From positions 41,208 through 76,833 of the forward strand of contig MKVY01000040.1 of NCBI GenBank assembly GCA_001899525.1: DNA of 35,626 nt. The letters are read 5' to 3'. Of the stretch, positions 14,901 to 23,134 are shown in pieces. The stretch is from Rhizobiales bacterium 65-9 (lineage in GTDB: Bacteria; Pseudomonadota; Alphaproteobacteria; Rhizobiales; Beijerinckiaceae). Position 1 is the stretch's first letter; every line of letters starts with the position of its first letter. Under the pieces are notes generated by a model. The model searched no databases and was not told the DNA's origin. It saw only the letters and a list, made by a program, of their open reading frames with translations. The position numbers and the translations under genes were made by a program.

Positions 14901-16159
14901 ACCAGATTCTCTGCCTGATGCATCCGATGGATCCGAGAGGGGCCAAGCTCGGAGGAATCGAGACGCATGTGCGCCATCTCATCCGGCGCCACCCGAAGGA
15001 CATGCGCATCGTCTTCGTCGGCGTCGACGAACAGGGCGACTGCAAGCTGGGCGAGCCGGTATCGATCGAGATCTTCGGCCGGCGCATCGTTTTCCTGCCG
15101 GTGGCGCATGAGCCGGCGGAAACGATCAACCGCGCGGCGACGCGGCTGTTCCGCTCGATCACGCTGCGCACCGTTGCAGGCGCTCTTCGCCACGGTCGCA
15201 CGATTCGGCGCCTCACCCGCGCGGCGCCGGCGAGCGCGCAGCTTCAGCGTTTCGAGTTCGCGCCCGTCGCCTGGCTGCTCGGTCTTCCCGCCGTGCAGGT
15301 CGTGCATGGCGAGGGCAGCAAGAAAGACAAGATGGATTCGCTCATCAAGCGTTTCTGGCTCGTGCATGCGAACGCCGAACGTCTCGCGCTGCGGCTCGCG
15401 CGCAAGATCATGTGCGTCAATCCAACCATCGTGGAGCGCCTGAAACGAGAGTTTCCGCATGCGGCGCCGAAGGCCGAGATGATGACGGTGTCCGTGGATC
15501 GCGAGATGTTCCGGCCGCAGCCTTTCGACGCGCGGGACGGCGTGTTCCGCGTCATGTTCGCGGGGCGGCTGGACGAATTCAAGGACCCGCCGCTCATGTT
15601 CAATGTGTTCCGGCGCGTGCATCAGGCGCTCGGCGGGCGCTTCGAATTCCATTATGTCGGCATGACCGACCCCGGCCGATACGCGGAGTTCGAGGCGATC
15701 CGCTCGTTCACCGTTCTGCGCGGCTATCAGACGCCGGACGGCGTGGCCGCGATCGCCGCGTCCTGCCATGCGGGCGTGCTGACCTCGTTCTTCGAGGGCA
15801 TGCCCTGCTACCTTCTCGAAACGCTCGCCGTGGGGCGGCCTTTCGCCGCGATCCGTCTGCCGCAATATGATCCGCTGATCGTGCGCGGCGTCAGCGGCGA
15901 GCTGATCGAGCGCGCCGAGGCGCCTGAGGATTCCGCGCGCCTGCTCGCGGACGCATTCCTGCGGATCTGGAGCGACGTTCGCGCCGGGCGCTACGATCCG
16001 GAGACGATCGCCAATCTCACCGAGCCTTATTCCGCCAACCGGCAGCTTGCGCGGCTGTTCGACTGGCAGCGCGCGATCGCGCGGCCGCGCGCGCCGTCAG
16101 GAGGACGCGGCGCCGCTTCCTCGCCGACCATCAGCGGCGCCGATCACGTCGTCGAATAG
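14897..16159 (+). CDS. Glycosyltransferase (GT4-like, GT-B fold)
   Basis: A 420-aa protein starting with the GT4 glycine motif KLGGIETHVRHL. The C-terminal Rossmann domain includes VMFAGRLDEFKDPPLMF, HYVGMTDPGRY and SFFEGMPCYLLETLAVGRP, a close variant of the EX7E donor-binding motif. It should transfer a sugar in EPS assembly. The ATG overlaps the wecG-like stop. Its last 63 nt overlap the 3' end of the convergent glycosyltransferase gene; the final 20 residues (Gly/Ala/Ser-rich) are not conserved-looking and may be an extension past the ancestral stop. Confidence 0.86.
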   Translation: MNQILCLMHPMDPRGAKLGGIETHVRHLIRRHPKDMRIVFVGVDEQGDCKLGEPVSIEIFGRRIVFLPVAHEPAETINRAATRLFRSITLRTVAGALRHGRTIRRLTRAAPASAQLQRFEFAPVAWLLGLPAVQVVHGEGSKKDKMDSLIKRFWLVHANAERLALRLARKIMCVNPTIVERLKREFPHAAPKAEMMTVSVDREMFRPQPFDARDGVFRVMFAGRLDEFKDPPLMFNVFRRVHQALGGRFEFHYVGMTDPGRYAEFEAIRSFTVLRGYQTPDGVAAIAASCHAGVLTSFFEGMPCYLLETLAVGRPFAAIRLPQYDPLIVRGVSGELIERAEAPEDSARLLADAFLRIWSDVRAGRYDPETIANLTEPYSANRQLARLFDWQRAIARPRAPSGGRGAASSPTISGADHVVE

Positions 16160-17212
16160 GCTGTCATAGGCGGCGACGGCGCGCGCGATCGAAAATTCGG
16201 ACGCGCGGCGCAACCGCGGCTCAGGATCGCCCGGCGCGGCGAGAACCGCGTCGATGGCGCGCGCGATGTCCTCGGCGCCGCCAACCGGCGCGATCAGACC
16301 GCAGGCGGCGCTCTCGATGATTTCGGACGGGCCGCCGCAATCGGTCGCGACCACGGGCAGCCCGTGTGACAAGGCCTCGACCACGACATTGCCGAAGGAT
16401 TCCGATCGCGATGTGAGGGCGAGACAGCGCGCCTCGCGGTAATGAGCCGACACGTCAGCCGACGCGCCGGCGAGCTCGACGCGGTCCTGAAGGCCGAGCG
16501 AGACGATCAGTCCGGCGAGCATCTCCCGCTCGGGCCCCTCGCCGACGATTCGCAGCCGCGCGCCGGGCGTCTTTACGCGCGCAAAAGCCCGAATCAGAAC
16601 GTCGAACGCCTTCACCGGATTGAGCCGGCCGACCGCGAGAACGAGCGGCGGCCGCGCCGCCAGCGTCGCCGCGGTCGCGACATCGGTGGGAGGCGCGAGC
16701 TGGACAGGATTGAAAATCCGTCGTGTCTTTCGCGCGGGCGCGCCGAAGCGCCTGACATGGGCGAGCAGCCCGTCCGACACGCAGACGCAAGCCGCCGTCG
16801 CGCGCGCGATCACCGGAAGCGCGATGAAACCGGCGCGGCTCAGGAGCTGCGGCTCCGCGTCGAAATAGCCATGATAGGACAGGATCGCGCGGCCGGCGCG
16901 GCCGGCGCGCAGAGCCGCGAGGGCATGCTTCAGGTTCGACGCTGCAAGCGCCGAGAGCGACACATCAGGCTTCTCGACGCCGATGAGGCTGACGAGCGCC
17001 GCGAGGCTTCTCGCATGGCCGCGGCCGAGCGCGAGTTTTCGCACCCTGTCCGAGAGCGGCACGTCGGATTCCGCCTCGACATCGACCGCGAGGGTGACCG
17101 AATCGCCACGCTCGGCGAAGGCGGACGCGAGCAAGGCGCAAACCCGCTCGGCCCCGCCCATTTGCAGCGCGTAGGTATAGAACAGAAGTTTTCGCGGCGC
17201 GCCGCCCGCCAT
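16097..17212 (-). CDS. Glycosyltransferase family 4 protein
   Basis: A 371-aa GT-B enzyme. I start at the ATG at 17212, placing the glycine loop YALQMGGAERVCALL near the N-terminus, as in the family, behind a G-rich Shine-Dalgarno-like stretch; an open frame to 17305 adds an unlikely Arg-rich leader. The donor domain has LAVGRLNPVKAFDVLI, RIVGEGPEREML, SRSESFGNVVVEALSHGLP (EX7E) and VATDCGGPSEII. It is transcribed against the previous gene, with a 63-nt overlap of coding ends. Likely function is addition of a sugar during EPS repeat assembly. Confidence 0.9.
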   Translation of the reverse strand: MAGGAPRKLLFYTYALQMGGAERVCALLASAFAERGDSVTLAVDVEAESDVPLSDRVRKLALGRGHARSLAALVSLIGVEKPDVSLSALAASNLKHALAALRAGRAGRAILSYHGYFDAEPQLLSRAGFIALPVIARATAACVCVSDGLLAHVRRFGAPARKTRRIFNPVQLAPPTDVATAATLAARPPLVLAVGRLNPVKAFDVLIRAFARVKTPGARLRIVGEGPEREMLAGLIVSLGLQDRVELAGASADVSAHYREARCLALTSRSESFGNVVVEALSHGLPVVATDCGGPSEIIESAACGLIAPVGGAEDIARAIDAVLAAPGDPEPRLRRASEFSIARAVAAYDSLFDDVIGAADGRRGSGAASS

Positions 17213-17373
17213 CGCTTTCACCCCCCGCGGGGTTATCCATGAAACCGGGCGCGCCGCCAACCCGCGGGCGCGATGCGATCCGCGTGGTGGTTGACGCATT
17301 CTCACGGGCGGCGGCGTTGCCCTTACGCGATGCGAACTTCACAATCCGCCGCGACGGCCGGCCGAATCAACGC

Positions 17374-18819
17374 ATGCTCATCCATCTTCTCGTCGATCCG
17401 CTTCGCGTCTGGGGCTGGCATGCGCGACTGGCGGCGGGCCTGCAGGCGGATGGTCACGAGGTCCGCGTCCGCCTGGTCGAGGGCACGCGCAGGCGCGCGC
17501 TTCCCACAGGTTACGCGCTGCTCGAATGGCTCGAACGCTTCACCGCCCGCGGCGCGCCGCTGCGCTTCGCCAACAGGCTTTCGCCCGCGGACCTGCCGCC
17601 TCCGGCTTCGGACGTCGCGTGCGATCTGCTGCTCGACGTCAGCGGCTCGTTTCAGCCGGGCGACGTCCATGCCGTCGGCCTCGTCAGCGACGCCGGCGAC
17701 GACGGCGGCCTGATGGCGGCCCTGTGCGAGAGGCGCGCGCCGACGATCGCGCTCATGACGAGCGACGGCAGGACGCTTGCGGATGCGCGGCCCGCGACTG
17801 AACGACCGGAATCTCTCACCCGTTCGCTGGAGTTCGTCTTTGCGCGCGCCTGTTCGCTTGCGCGTTCGGCGCCACGACTGTTCAGCGCGGCGTCGCGCGC
17901 GCCGCAGATGGAGAAAGCAGCCGCCGCTTCAGGGATGTTCGCGCTTTCGGCGGCGCGCCTCGCCGCGAGCGCCATCGCAGCGAAGCTGCAACGGTTCGTG
18001 CGCGCGGCTCCGCGCTGGCGCGCAGGCTATCGCATGACGGACGATGATCGCGTGATCGACCGGCTGCGCTGGCCGGCGTCGTCCTATATTCCGATCCCGG
18101 ACGACGGGACGCGGTTCTACGCGGACCCTTTCATCGTCGCGCATGAAGGCAGGCGCTTCATCTTCGTCGAGGATTATCCTTTCGCCACGAACAAGGGCGT
18201 GATCAGCTACGTCGCGCTCGACGAGGTCGGCCGCGCCTCGGCGCCGCGCCCGGCTCTGGAGCGCCCCTGCCATCTCTCCTATCCGATGATTTTCCAGCGC
18301 GACGGCGCGATCTGGATGATTCCCGAGACGTCCGGCGCGCGGACCATCGAGCTTTATCGCGCCGATCCGTTTCCCGACCGATGGACGCTCGCGCGCGTGC
18401 TGGTGGAGGATGTGATCGCCTCCGACATGACGCTGCTCGATCACGGCGGCAGGCTGTGGCTGCTCGGAACAATCACGGACGAGGGCGCCTCGACCTGGGA
18501 CGCGCTCGGCCTTTTCTCCGCGGATTCGCTTTTCGGCGAATGGCGCGCGCATCCGGCGAATCCCGCGCTGATCGATGCGTCCTGCGCGCGGCCGGCGGGA
18601 TTCTGCGCGCAGACCGGCGCCGGCCTCATCCGGCCCGCGCAGGACTGTCGCGGCGGCTATGGCGCGGCGATCGCCTTCGCGCGCATCGACCGGCTCGATG
18701 AAGAAGCGTTCGAGCAGACGATCATCGCGCGGCTGCGGCCCGATCCGCGCTGGAACGCCGCCGGCGCGCATACGGTGAACGCGGCGGCCGGCCTCGAAGC
18801 GATCGACTGGATCGCGTGA
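17374..18819 (+). CDS. Protein with GINT1-like beta-propeller domain (EPS-associated)
   Basis: A 481-aa protein from the ATG at 17374; the frame is open to 17239 but family-like sequence begins at MLIHLLVDPLRVW. The N-terminal 170 residues look like a Rossmann-type sugar-nucleotide or formyltransferase-like fold, but no catalytic motif can be named. The C-terminal part, from WPASSYIPIPDDGTRFYADPF on, with FIFVEDYPFATNKG, HLSYPMIF, WMIPETSG, IELYRA and LWLLGT repeats, matches the propeller domain found at the N-terminus of plant glucosamine inositolphosphorylceramide transferase 1 and in many bacterial EPS loci. Its biochemical job is undefined. It ends 8 nt before the convergent epimerase gene. 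Confidence 0.65.
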   Translation: MLIHLLVDPLRVWGWHARLAAGLQADGHEVRVRLVEGTRRRALPTGYALLEWLERFTARGAPLRFANRLSPADLPPPASDVACDLLLDVSGSFQPGDVHAVGLVSDAGDDGGLMAALCERRAPTIALMTSDGRTLADARPATERPESLTRSLEFVFARACSLARSAPRLFSAASRAPQMEKAAAASGMFALSAARLAASAIAAKLQRFVRAAPRWRAGYRMTDDDRVIDRLRWPASSYIPIPDDGTRFYADPFIVAHEGRRFIFVEDYPFATNKGVISYVALDEVGRASAPRPALERPCHLSYPMIFQRDGAIWMIPETSGARTIELYRADPFPDRWTLARVLVEDVIASDMTLLDHGGRLWLLGTITDEGASTWDALGLFSADSLFGEWRAHPANPALIDASCARPAGFCAQTGAGLIRPAQDCRGGYGAAIAFARIDRLDEEAFEQTIIARLRPDPRWNAAGAHTVNAAAGLEAIDWIA

Positions 18820-18827
18820 GAGCCTGA

Positions 18828-19838
18828 TTAAATGCGGTCCTTCACCTCGAAGCCGCGCGCGAAGGGGTCGCGGTCGTCGATGAAGATCGTGTTGTAGCCG
18901 GTCATGCGCGCCCAGCCCTCGATCGAGGGAATGATCGCCTCAAACTCTCCGACTTTCGCCGTCGCCTCGACGCGACCCTTGAAGATCGAGCCGATGATGC
19001 TCTCGTGATTGAAGGCGTCGCCCACTTTCAGCTTTCCGAGCGCCGCCCACTGCGCCATGCGCGCGGATGTGCCTGTGCCGCAGGGTGAACGGTCGATCGC
19101 CTTGTCGCCGTAGAAGACAGCGTTGCGCGCATGCGCTTCGGGCTTCGTCGGCTTTCCCGTCCACAGGACGTGCGACAGGCCGCGGATCAGCGGATTCTCC
19201 GGATGGACGAACTCATATTTTTCGCGGAACGCCGCGCGCACGCGGGGACTGAGGCGCAGGATGTCGGAAGGCTGCAGGTCAGCGAGATCCGAAAAGATCT
19301 CCTGCGGGTCGACGATCGCATAGAAATTGCCGCCATAGGCGACATCGACCTTCAATTCCCCCAGCCCCTCGACATGCGCCGTCAATCCGCGCGAATGCAG
19401 GAAGGAGGCGACATTGGTGATGCGGACGGAGTCCACATAAGGACCGTTCTGCGCATAGGTCGCGACCACCTTGCCCGCCGGCGTGTCGATGTTGAGCACG
19501 CCCGGCGTCTTCGGCGCGACGAGGCCGCGCTCCAGCGCCATCGTCACGGTTCCGATCGTCCCATGTCCACACATCGGCAGGCAGCCGGACGTTTCGATGA
19601 AGAGGAAGCCGATGTCGCAATCCTCGCGCGTCGGCGGATAGAGGATGGCGCCGGACATCATGTCGTGGCCGCGCGGCTCGAACATCAGGCCGGTCCGTAT
19701 CCAGTCGAACTCCGCGAGGAAATGCTCGCGGCGCTCGGCCATGGTTTTTCCCTCGAGGCGCGGGCCGCCGCCCGCGACGAGGCGCACGGGATTGCCGCAG
19801 GTGTGTCCGTCGACGCAGAAGAAGGTGTGCGTGGCCAT
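18828..19838 (-). CDS. 4-hydroxyproline 2-epimerase (proline racemase family)
   Basis: A 336-aa proline-racemase-family enzyme with both catalytic cysteines: Cys90 in MCGHGTIG and Cys253 in SPCGTGTSA. The Cys/Cys pair marks true racemases/epimerases, unlike the Cys/Thr dehydratases of the same family. Context (D-amino-acid dehydrogenase and a DapA-family deaminase upstream in the same operon, gaps of 8 and 12 nt) identifies the substrate as trans-4-hydroxy-L-proline, converted to cis-4-hydroxy-D-proline. Proline racemase itself is less likely because of this setting. Confidence 0.9.
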   Translation of the reverse strand: MATHTFFCVDGHTCGNPVRLVAGGGPRLEGKTMAERREHFLAEFDWIRTGLMFEPRGHDMMSGAILYPPTREDCDIGFLFIETSGCLPMCGHGTIGTVTMALERGLVAPKTPGVLNIDTPAGKVVATYAQNGPYVDSVRITNVASFLHSRGLTAHVEGLGELKVDVAYGGNFYAIVDPQEIFSDLADLQPSDILRLSPRVRAAFREKYEFVHPENPLIRGLSHVLWTGKPTKPEAHARNAVFYGDKAIDRSPCGTGTSARMAQWAALGKLKVGDAFNHESIIGSIFKGRVEATAKVGEFEAIIPSIEGWARMTGYNTIFIDDRDPFARGFEVKDRI

Positions 19839-19846
19839 GTCGCTCG

Positions 19847-21076
19847 TCAGAAGCGCTGCGCGCTGAAAGGCGTGAGATCGATCGCGGTGGGACGGCTGGC
19901 GACAAGCTGCGCGATCAGCTCGCCCGTGGCCGCCGATTGCGTCAGACCGTAATGGCCGTGACCGAAGGCGTAAAGAATGCCGCTATGGGCGCGGGAGCGG
20001 CCGATCACGGGCAGCGAATCCGGCGTCGACGGTCGATGCCCCATCCAGACCTTGCCGGACTCGAAGGGCGGAACGCCGGCGAGGAAACTGCGCGCCTTTT
20101 CATGGAAGGCGCGGGTGCGCGCATGGTTGGGCGCGGCCGCGAGGCCGGCGAGCTCCACGGCGCCGCCGAGCCGCAGGCCGGTGTCGAGCGGCGAGGCGAC
20201 GAAGCCATGCCCTTCGAAGGAGATCATGCGGGCGATGACGCCGGTGAGATCGGGAAAGCTGATATTGTATCCGCGCTCGGTCTCCAGCGGAACGCGGTCG
20301 CCCAGCGCCGATGCGAGCGGCTTCGACCAGATTCCGGCGGCGAGCAGAATGACGTCCGCCTCGTGCTTTTCGCCGCCCGCCCGCACAGACGGGCGCACGC
20401 CCGCTTCGATCGCGTCGACATGCGCCTTGCGGAAGGTCGCCCCGCGCGCGATCGCCGATTCAAACAGCGCGACCGTCATCACGCGCGGGTCCGACACATG
20501 CGCGGTGTTGGGATGGTGCAGGCCGGCGATGAAGCGCTCGCTCAGCGCCGGCTCCAGCCGCCTGATCGCCGGTCCGTCGACGAGTTCGAGATCGCCGTCG
20601 ATCTCGCGCTGCCGCTCGAAGAACGGGCGATGACGTTCGAAGGTCGCGGCGTCGTCATAAACGGTCAGCCCGCCGCGTCGATGCACCAGGCGCTCCACGC
20701 CGGCTTTCGCCGCCATCGCGCGCCATGTGTCGGCGACGCGGGCCTGTAGCTGAAACAACGCTTCCGCATTGCGTTTGTAGGGGCCCGGGCGCGCCGACGC
20801 GGCGAAGCGCAGCAGCCAGGGCGCGGCCTTCAGCGCATAGGCCGGACGGATCGCAAGCGGACCGAGCGGATCAAGCAGAAAATGCGGGACGCGCCGGAGA
20901 ATTTTCGGGCTCGCGAGCGGCGTGATCTCGGTGTTGGCGATGCCGCCGGCATTGCCCTGCGACGTTCCCGCCGCGGGGCCCTCGCGGTCGATGATCTCGA
21001 CCGCATGGCCGTCGTCGAGCAGCGCGTGCGCGCCGGCGACGCCGACGATTCCGGCGCCGATGACGATGATCTTCAT
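19847..21076 (-). CDS. FAD-dependent D-amino-acid (D-hydroxyproline) dehydrogenase
   Basis: A 409-aa DadA-like flavoprotein. The N-terminus has the dinucleotide-binding motif IIVIGAGIVGVAGAHALL followed by the acidic strand end EIIDRE and the TSQGNAGGI segment of the DAO family; the C-terminus has MGHRPSTPDSLPVIGRS and the FGHGHYGLTQSAATG flavin-contact block. In the hydroxyproline pathway this enzyme oxidises cis-4-hydroxy-D-proline to delta1-pyrroline-4-hydroxy-2-carboxylate, passing electrons to the respiratory chain. The substrate is assigned from the operon; the fold alone would also allow general D-amino-acid dehydrogenase activity. Confidence 0.88.
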   Translation of the reverse strand: MKIIVIGAGIVGVAGAHALLDDGHAVEIIDREGPAAGTSQGNAGGIANTEITPLASPKILRRVPHFLLDPLGPLAIRPAYALKAAPWLLRFAASARPGPYKRNAEALFQLQARVADTWRAMAAKAGVERLVHRRGGLTVYDDAATFERHRPFFERQREIDGDLELVDGPAIRRLEPALSERFIAGLHHPNTAHVSDPRVMTVALFESAIARGATFRKAHVDAIEAGVRPSVRAGGEKHEADVILLAAGIWSKPLASALGDRVPLETERGYNISFPDLTGVIARMISFEGHGFVASPLDTGLRLGGAVELAGLAAAPNHARTRAFHEKARSFLAGVPPFESGKVWMGHRPSTPDSLPVIGRSRAHSGILYAFGHGHYGLTQSAATGELIAQLVASRPTAIDLTPFSAQRF

Positions 21077-21088
21077 CGCGCGCCGGCG

Positions 21089-22009
21089 TCAGGCCGCCTT
21101 GCTCAATCCCGAGAGATCGGGCCGCGTCGCCAGCGCTTTCTTCACCACTGATTCGACATGCGCGCGCTCTGCGCCGGTCAGCGGCAGGCGCGGCGCGCGG
21201 CAGCGGTCATTCGAACCGGTGACGAGCGCCTCGACGAGCTTGATGTTCTGGACGAGCTTCGTCGACACATCGAGATCGAGAAGCGGCTGGAACCAGCGGT
21301 AGATTTTGATCGCCTCGGCGAGACGCCCCTGCTGTGAGAGGCGCCAGATCGCGACCGTCTCCTCCGGAAACGCGCAGACCAGGCCCGCGACCCAGCCCTG
21401 CGCGCCGACGGCGAAGCTTTCAAGCGCGAGATTGTCGACGCCGGTGAACACGCGGTAGCGATCCCCGCACTGATTGAAGATTTTCGTCACGCGACGCACG
21501 TCGTCGGAGGATTCCTTCACCGCCACGAACAGCGGCTCGTCCGCCATTTCGGCCAGCATCGCGGGCGTGATGTCGACGCCGTAGGCGATGGGGTTGATGT
21601 AGAGCATCACCGGCTTGCCGCCCGCCTTCGCCACGGCGCGATAATGCGCCATCGTCTCGCGCGGGTCGGACTTGTACGGCGCGCCCGGCAGGACCATGAA
21701 GCCGTCCACGCCCTGAGCCGACGCCTTCTGCGCCAGCGCGCAGGCGTTGCGGGTCGAGCCTTCCATGATCGTGAGAAGCACGGGGATGCGGCCGGCGGCG
21801 ACGCGGCGCGCGAGCGCGAGAATCTCCAGCTTCTCCGCCGGATCGAGCGTCGAGGCCTCGCCGAGCGAGCCGCAGACGATCAGCCCGTCGACGCCGGCCT
21901 TCACCTGTAGGGCGAAGCTCTTCTCCATCTCCGCGAGGTCGAGGCGATCGTCCTCGGTGAAGCGGGTCGTCACGGCGGGGAAAACGCCAGTCCAGGGATG
22001 CGCTGACAT
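21089..22009 (-). CDS. Delta1-pyrroline-4-hydroxy-2-carboxylate deaminase (DapA family)
   Basis: A 306-aa member of the N-acetylneuraminate lyase/dihydrodipicolinate synthase family. Schiff-base lysine Lys165 is in FVAVKESSDD and the supporting Tyr137 in VMLYINPIAYG; CGSLGEASTL is the substrate-carboxylate loop. In this operon it would convert delta1-pyrroline-4-hydroxy-2-carboxylate to alpha-ketoglutarate semialdehyde and ammonia. It is the first gene of the reverse operon, with AAGGA 7 nt before its ATG, and faces a GntR regulator across 44 nt. The last pathway enzyme, a semialdehyde dehydrogenase, is not in the window. Confidence 0.85.
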   Translation of the reverse strand: MSAHPWTGVFPAVTTRFTEDDRLDLAEMEKSFALQVKAGVDGLIVCGSLGEASTLDPAEKLEILALARRVAAGRIPVLLTIMEGSTRNACALAQKASAQGVDGFMVLPGAPYKSDPRETMAHYRAVAKAGGKPVMLYINPIAYGVDITPAMLAEMADEPLFVAVKESSDDVRRVTKIFNQCGDRYRVFTGVDNLALESFAVGAQGWVAGLVCAFPEETVAIWRLSQQGRLAEAIKIYRWFQPLLDLDVSTKLVQNIKLVEALVTGSNDRCRAPRLPLTGAERAHVESVVKKALATRPDLSGLSKAA

Positions 22010-22037
22010 GGGACGATCCTTGCGATGAGGGCGAGAC

Positions 22038-22046
22038 TGATATATC
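22038..22046. promoter_or_regulatory. TGATATATC palindromic motif between the hydroxyproline operon and its regulator
   Basis: GATATATC is an 8-bp palindrome in the only AT-rich patch of the 44-nt divergent spacer. It lies 8 nt before the gntR ATG and 29 nt upstream of the deaminase ATG. A near copy (TGATATATT on the minus strand) lies at 22751-22759. A regulator site or a -10-like element are both possible. Confidence 0.4.
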
Positions 22047-22053
22047 TGAAGTC

Positions 22054-22740
22054 ATGGCTGCGCGTCAAGACAAGGCCGGGACAGGCCGTTCCGAATCGCT
22101 CGCGGCGCGGGCGCGCCGCCTGCTGGAGGAGCGGATCGTCACGCTGAAGCTCGCGCCAGGCTCCTGGGTGACGGAGCAGGAATTGTCGGCGCAGATCGGC
22201 CTCGGCCGAACGCCGGTGCGCGAGGCGCTGCAGCGCCTGATCGGCGACGGGCTGGTGGTGGTCTATCCCCGGCGCGGGCTGCTGATCCCCGACATCAATC
22301 CGGTCGACGTGTTTCAGGCGCTCGACACGCGCGTCGCGCTCGAGCAGTTGCAGGCGCGCGACGCGGCGCTTCGCGCCAAATCCGAGGAGCGCAAGGAACT
22401 CCTGCGCTATGCTGACAAGATGCGCGCTTTCGCGCGGAACGGCGATACGGACGCCGCGGCGCGCGCCTATATGGAGATGGATCGCGAATGCGACGCGCTT
22501 CTGTCCGAGGCGTCAGGCAATCCGTTCACCGCGAAGGCGCTCGAGCCGCTGCAGACGATCTCGCGCCGGGCCTGGTGGCGCTTCTGCCGCGAGGCCGATC
22601 TGGCGCCGGCGGCCGACCTGCATGCGGCGCTTCTCGACGCGGCGGCGGACGGCCGCGCCGACGATGCGGCGAGCGGCGCCCAGCGCCTCGTGGATCATGT
22701 GCGCGCGGCGATCCGCGACGGCGTGCGACGGGGCGTGTGA
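22054..22740 (+). CDS. GntR-family transcriptional regulator (FCD/FadR subfamily)
   Basis: A 228-aa regulator. The N-terminal winged helix includes ITLKLAPGSWVTEQEL-type residues and the recognition region LSAQIGLGRTPVREALQRL, followed by the VYPRRGLLIPDI wing. The C-terminal all-helical FCD effector domain has the EMDRECDALLSEASGN and DLHAALLDAAADG segments; the usual His in the first motif is Cys here, while later His residues remain. It is divergent from the hydroxyproline operon and is its probable local repressor or activator, responding to a pathway compound. The assignment to this operon is by position. Confidence 0.88.
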   Translation: MAARQDKAGTGRSESLAARARRLLEERIVTLKLAPGSWVTEQELSAQIGLGRTPVREALQRLIGDGLVVVYPRRGLLIPDINPVDVFQALDTRVALEQLQARDAALRAKSEERKELLRYADKMRAFARNGDTDAAARAYMEMDRECDALLSEASGNPFTAKALEPLQTISRRAWWRFCREADLAPAADLHAALLDAAADGRADDAASGAQRLVDHVRAAIRDGVRRGV

Positions 22741-22750
22741 ACAATTATCT

Positions 22751-22759
22751 AATATATCA
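22751..22759. promoter_or_regulatory. Second TGATATAT copy, downstream of gntR
   Basis: AATATATCA, the reverse complement of TGATATATT, shares its first 8 bases with the motif at 22038-22046. It lies in the AT-rich start of the 187-nt gap before the small-protein/amidase pair, so the same regulator could bind here. Confidence 0.3.
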
Positions 22760-22927
22760 CACTCGCGGTCATGCTCCATGATCGCCCTGAGCGCAACGTC
22801 GACATCGGCTGGTTCGACCCACGGCGCTTTCGCCAATGTTTCCTGACGGCTGCGGCATATATGGCGGCGGCTTGCGGAGAGCATCCGCCGCGACGCATCA
22901 TGGCGAGGGATTCGCCTGGGGGAATTG

Positions 22928-23134
22928 ATGACTGACAAGCCGAAAGCCACGCCGGACGCGGTGGCGATCACCGCCGCGCGCGGCGGCTATCGCGTGGACG
23001 AAGCCGCCGCCAAGCGCATCGCCAACGCAATTTCGCCGGCCCTGACGAATTTCGATTGCCCGGCGCTGACATTGCCGATGTCGGAGGAGCCGTCGGGCTG
23101 GGACCAGCGCGCCAAGCCGGAGAGACGCTCGTGA
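22928..23134 (+). CDS. Small protein coupled to amidase (GatC/AtzG-like candidate)
   Basis: A 68-aa protein; the ATG at 22928 follows a GGGGGA ribosome-binding site (22918-22923). I do not recognise a named family with certainty. Its layout (polar leader, a helix VDEAAAKRIANAIS, then an extended LTLPMSEEPSGWD tail) and its position directly before an amidase-signature gene resemble GatC and AtzG, small subunits that wrap around their amidase partners (GatA, AtzE). The stop overlaps the amidase GTG start (GTGA), so the two are translationally coupled, as expected for stoichiometric partners. The functional link is inference. Confidence 0.6.
   Translation: MTDKPKATPDAVAITAARGGYRVDEAAAKRIANAISPALTNFDCPALTLPMSEEPSGWDQRAKPERRS
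23119..23124 (+). promoter_or_regulatory. Ribosome-binding site for the amidase GTG start
   Basis: GGAGAG, 6 nt before the GTG at 23131, favours that start over the ATG at 23146. Confidence 0.65.
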
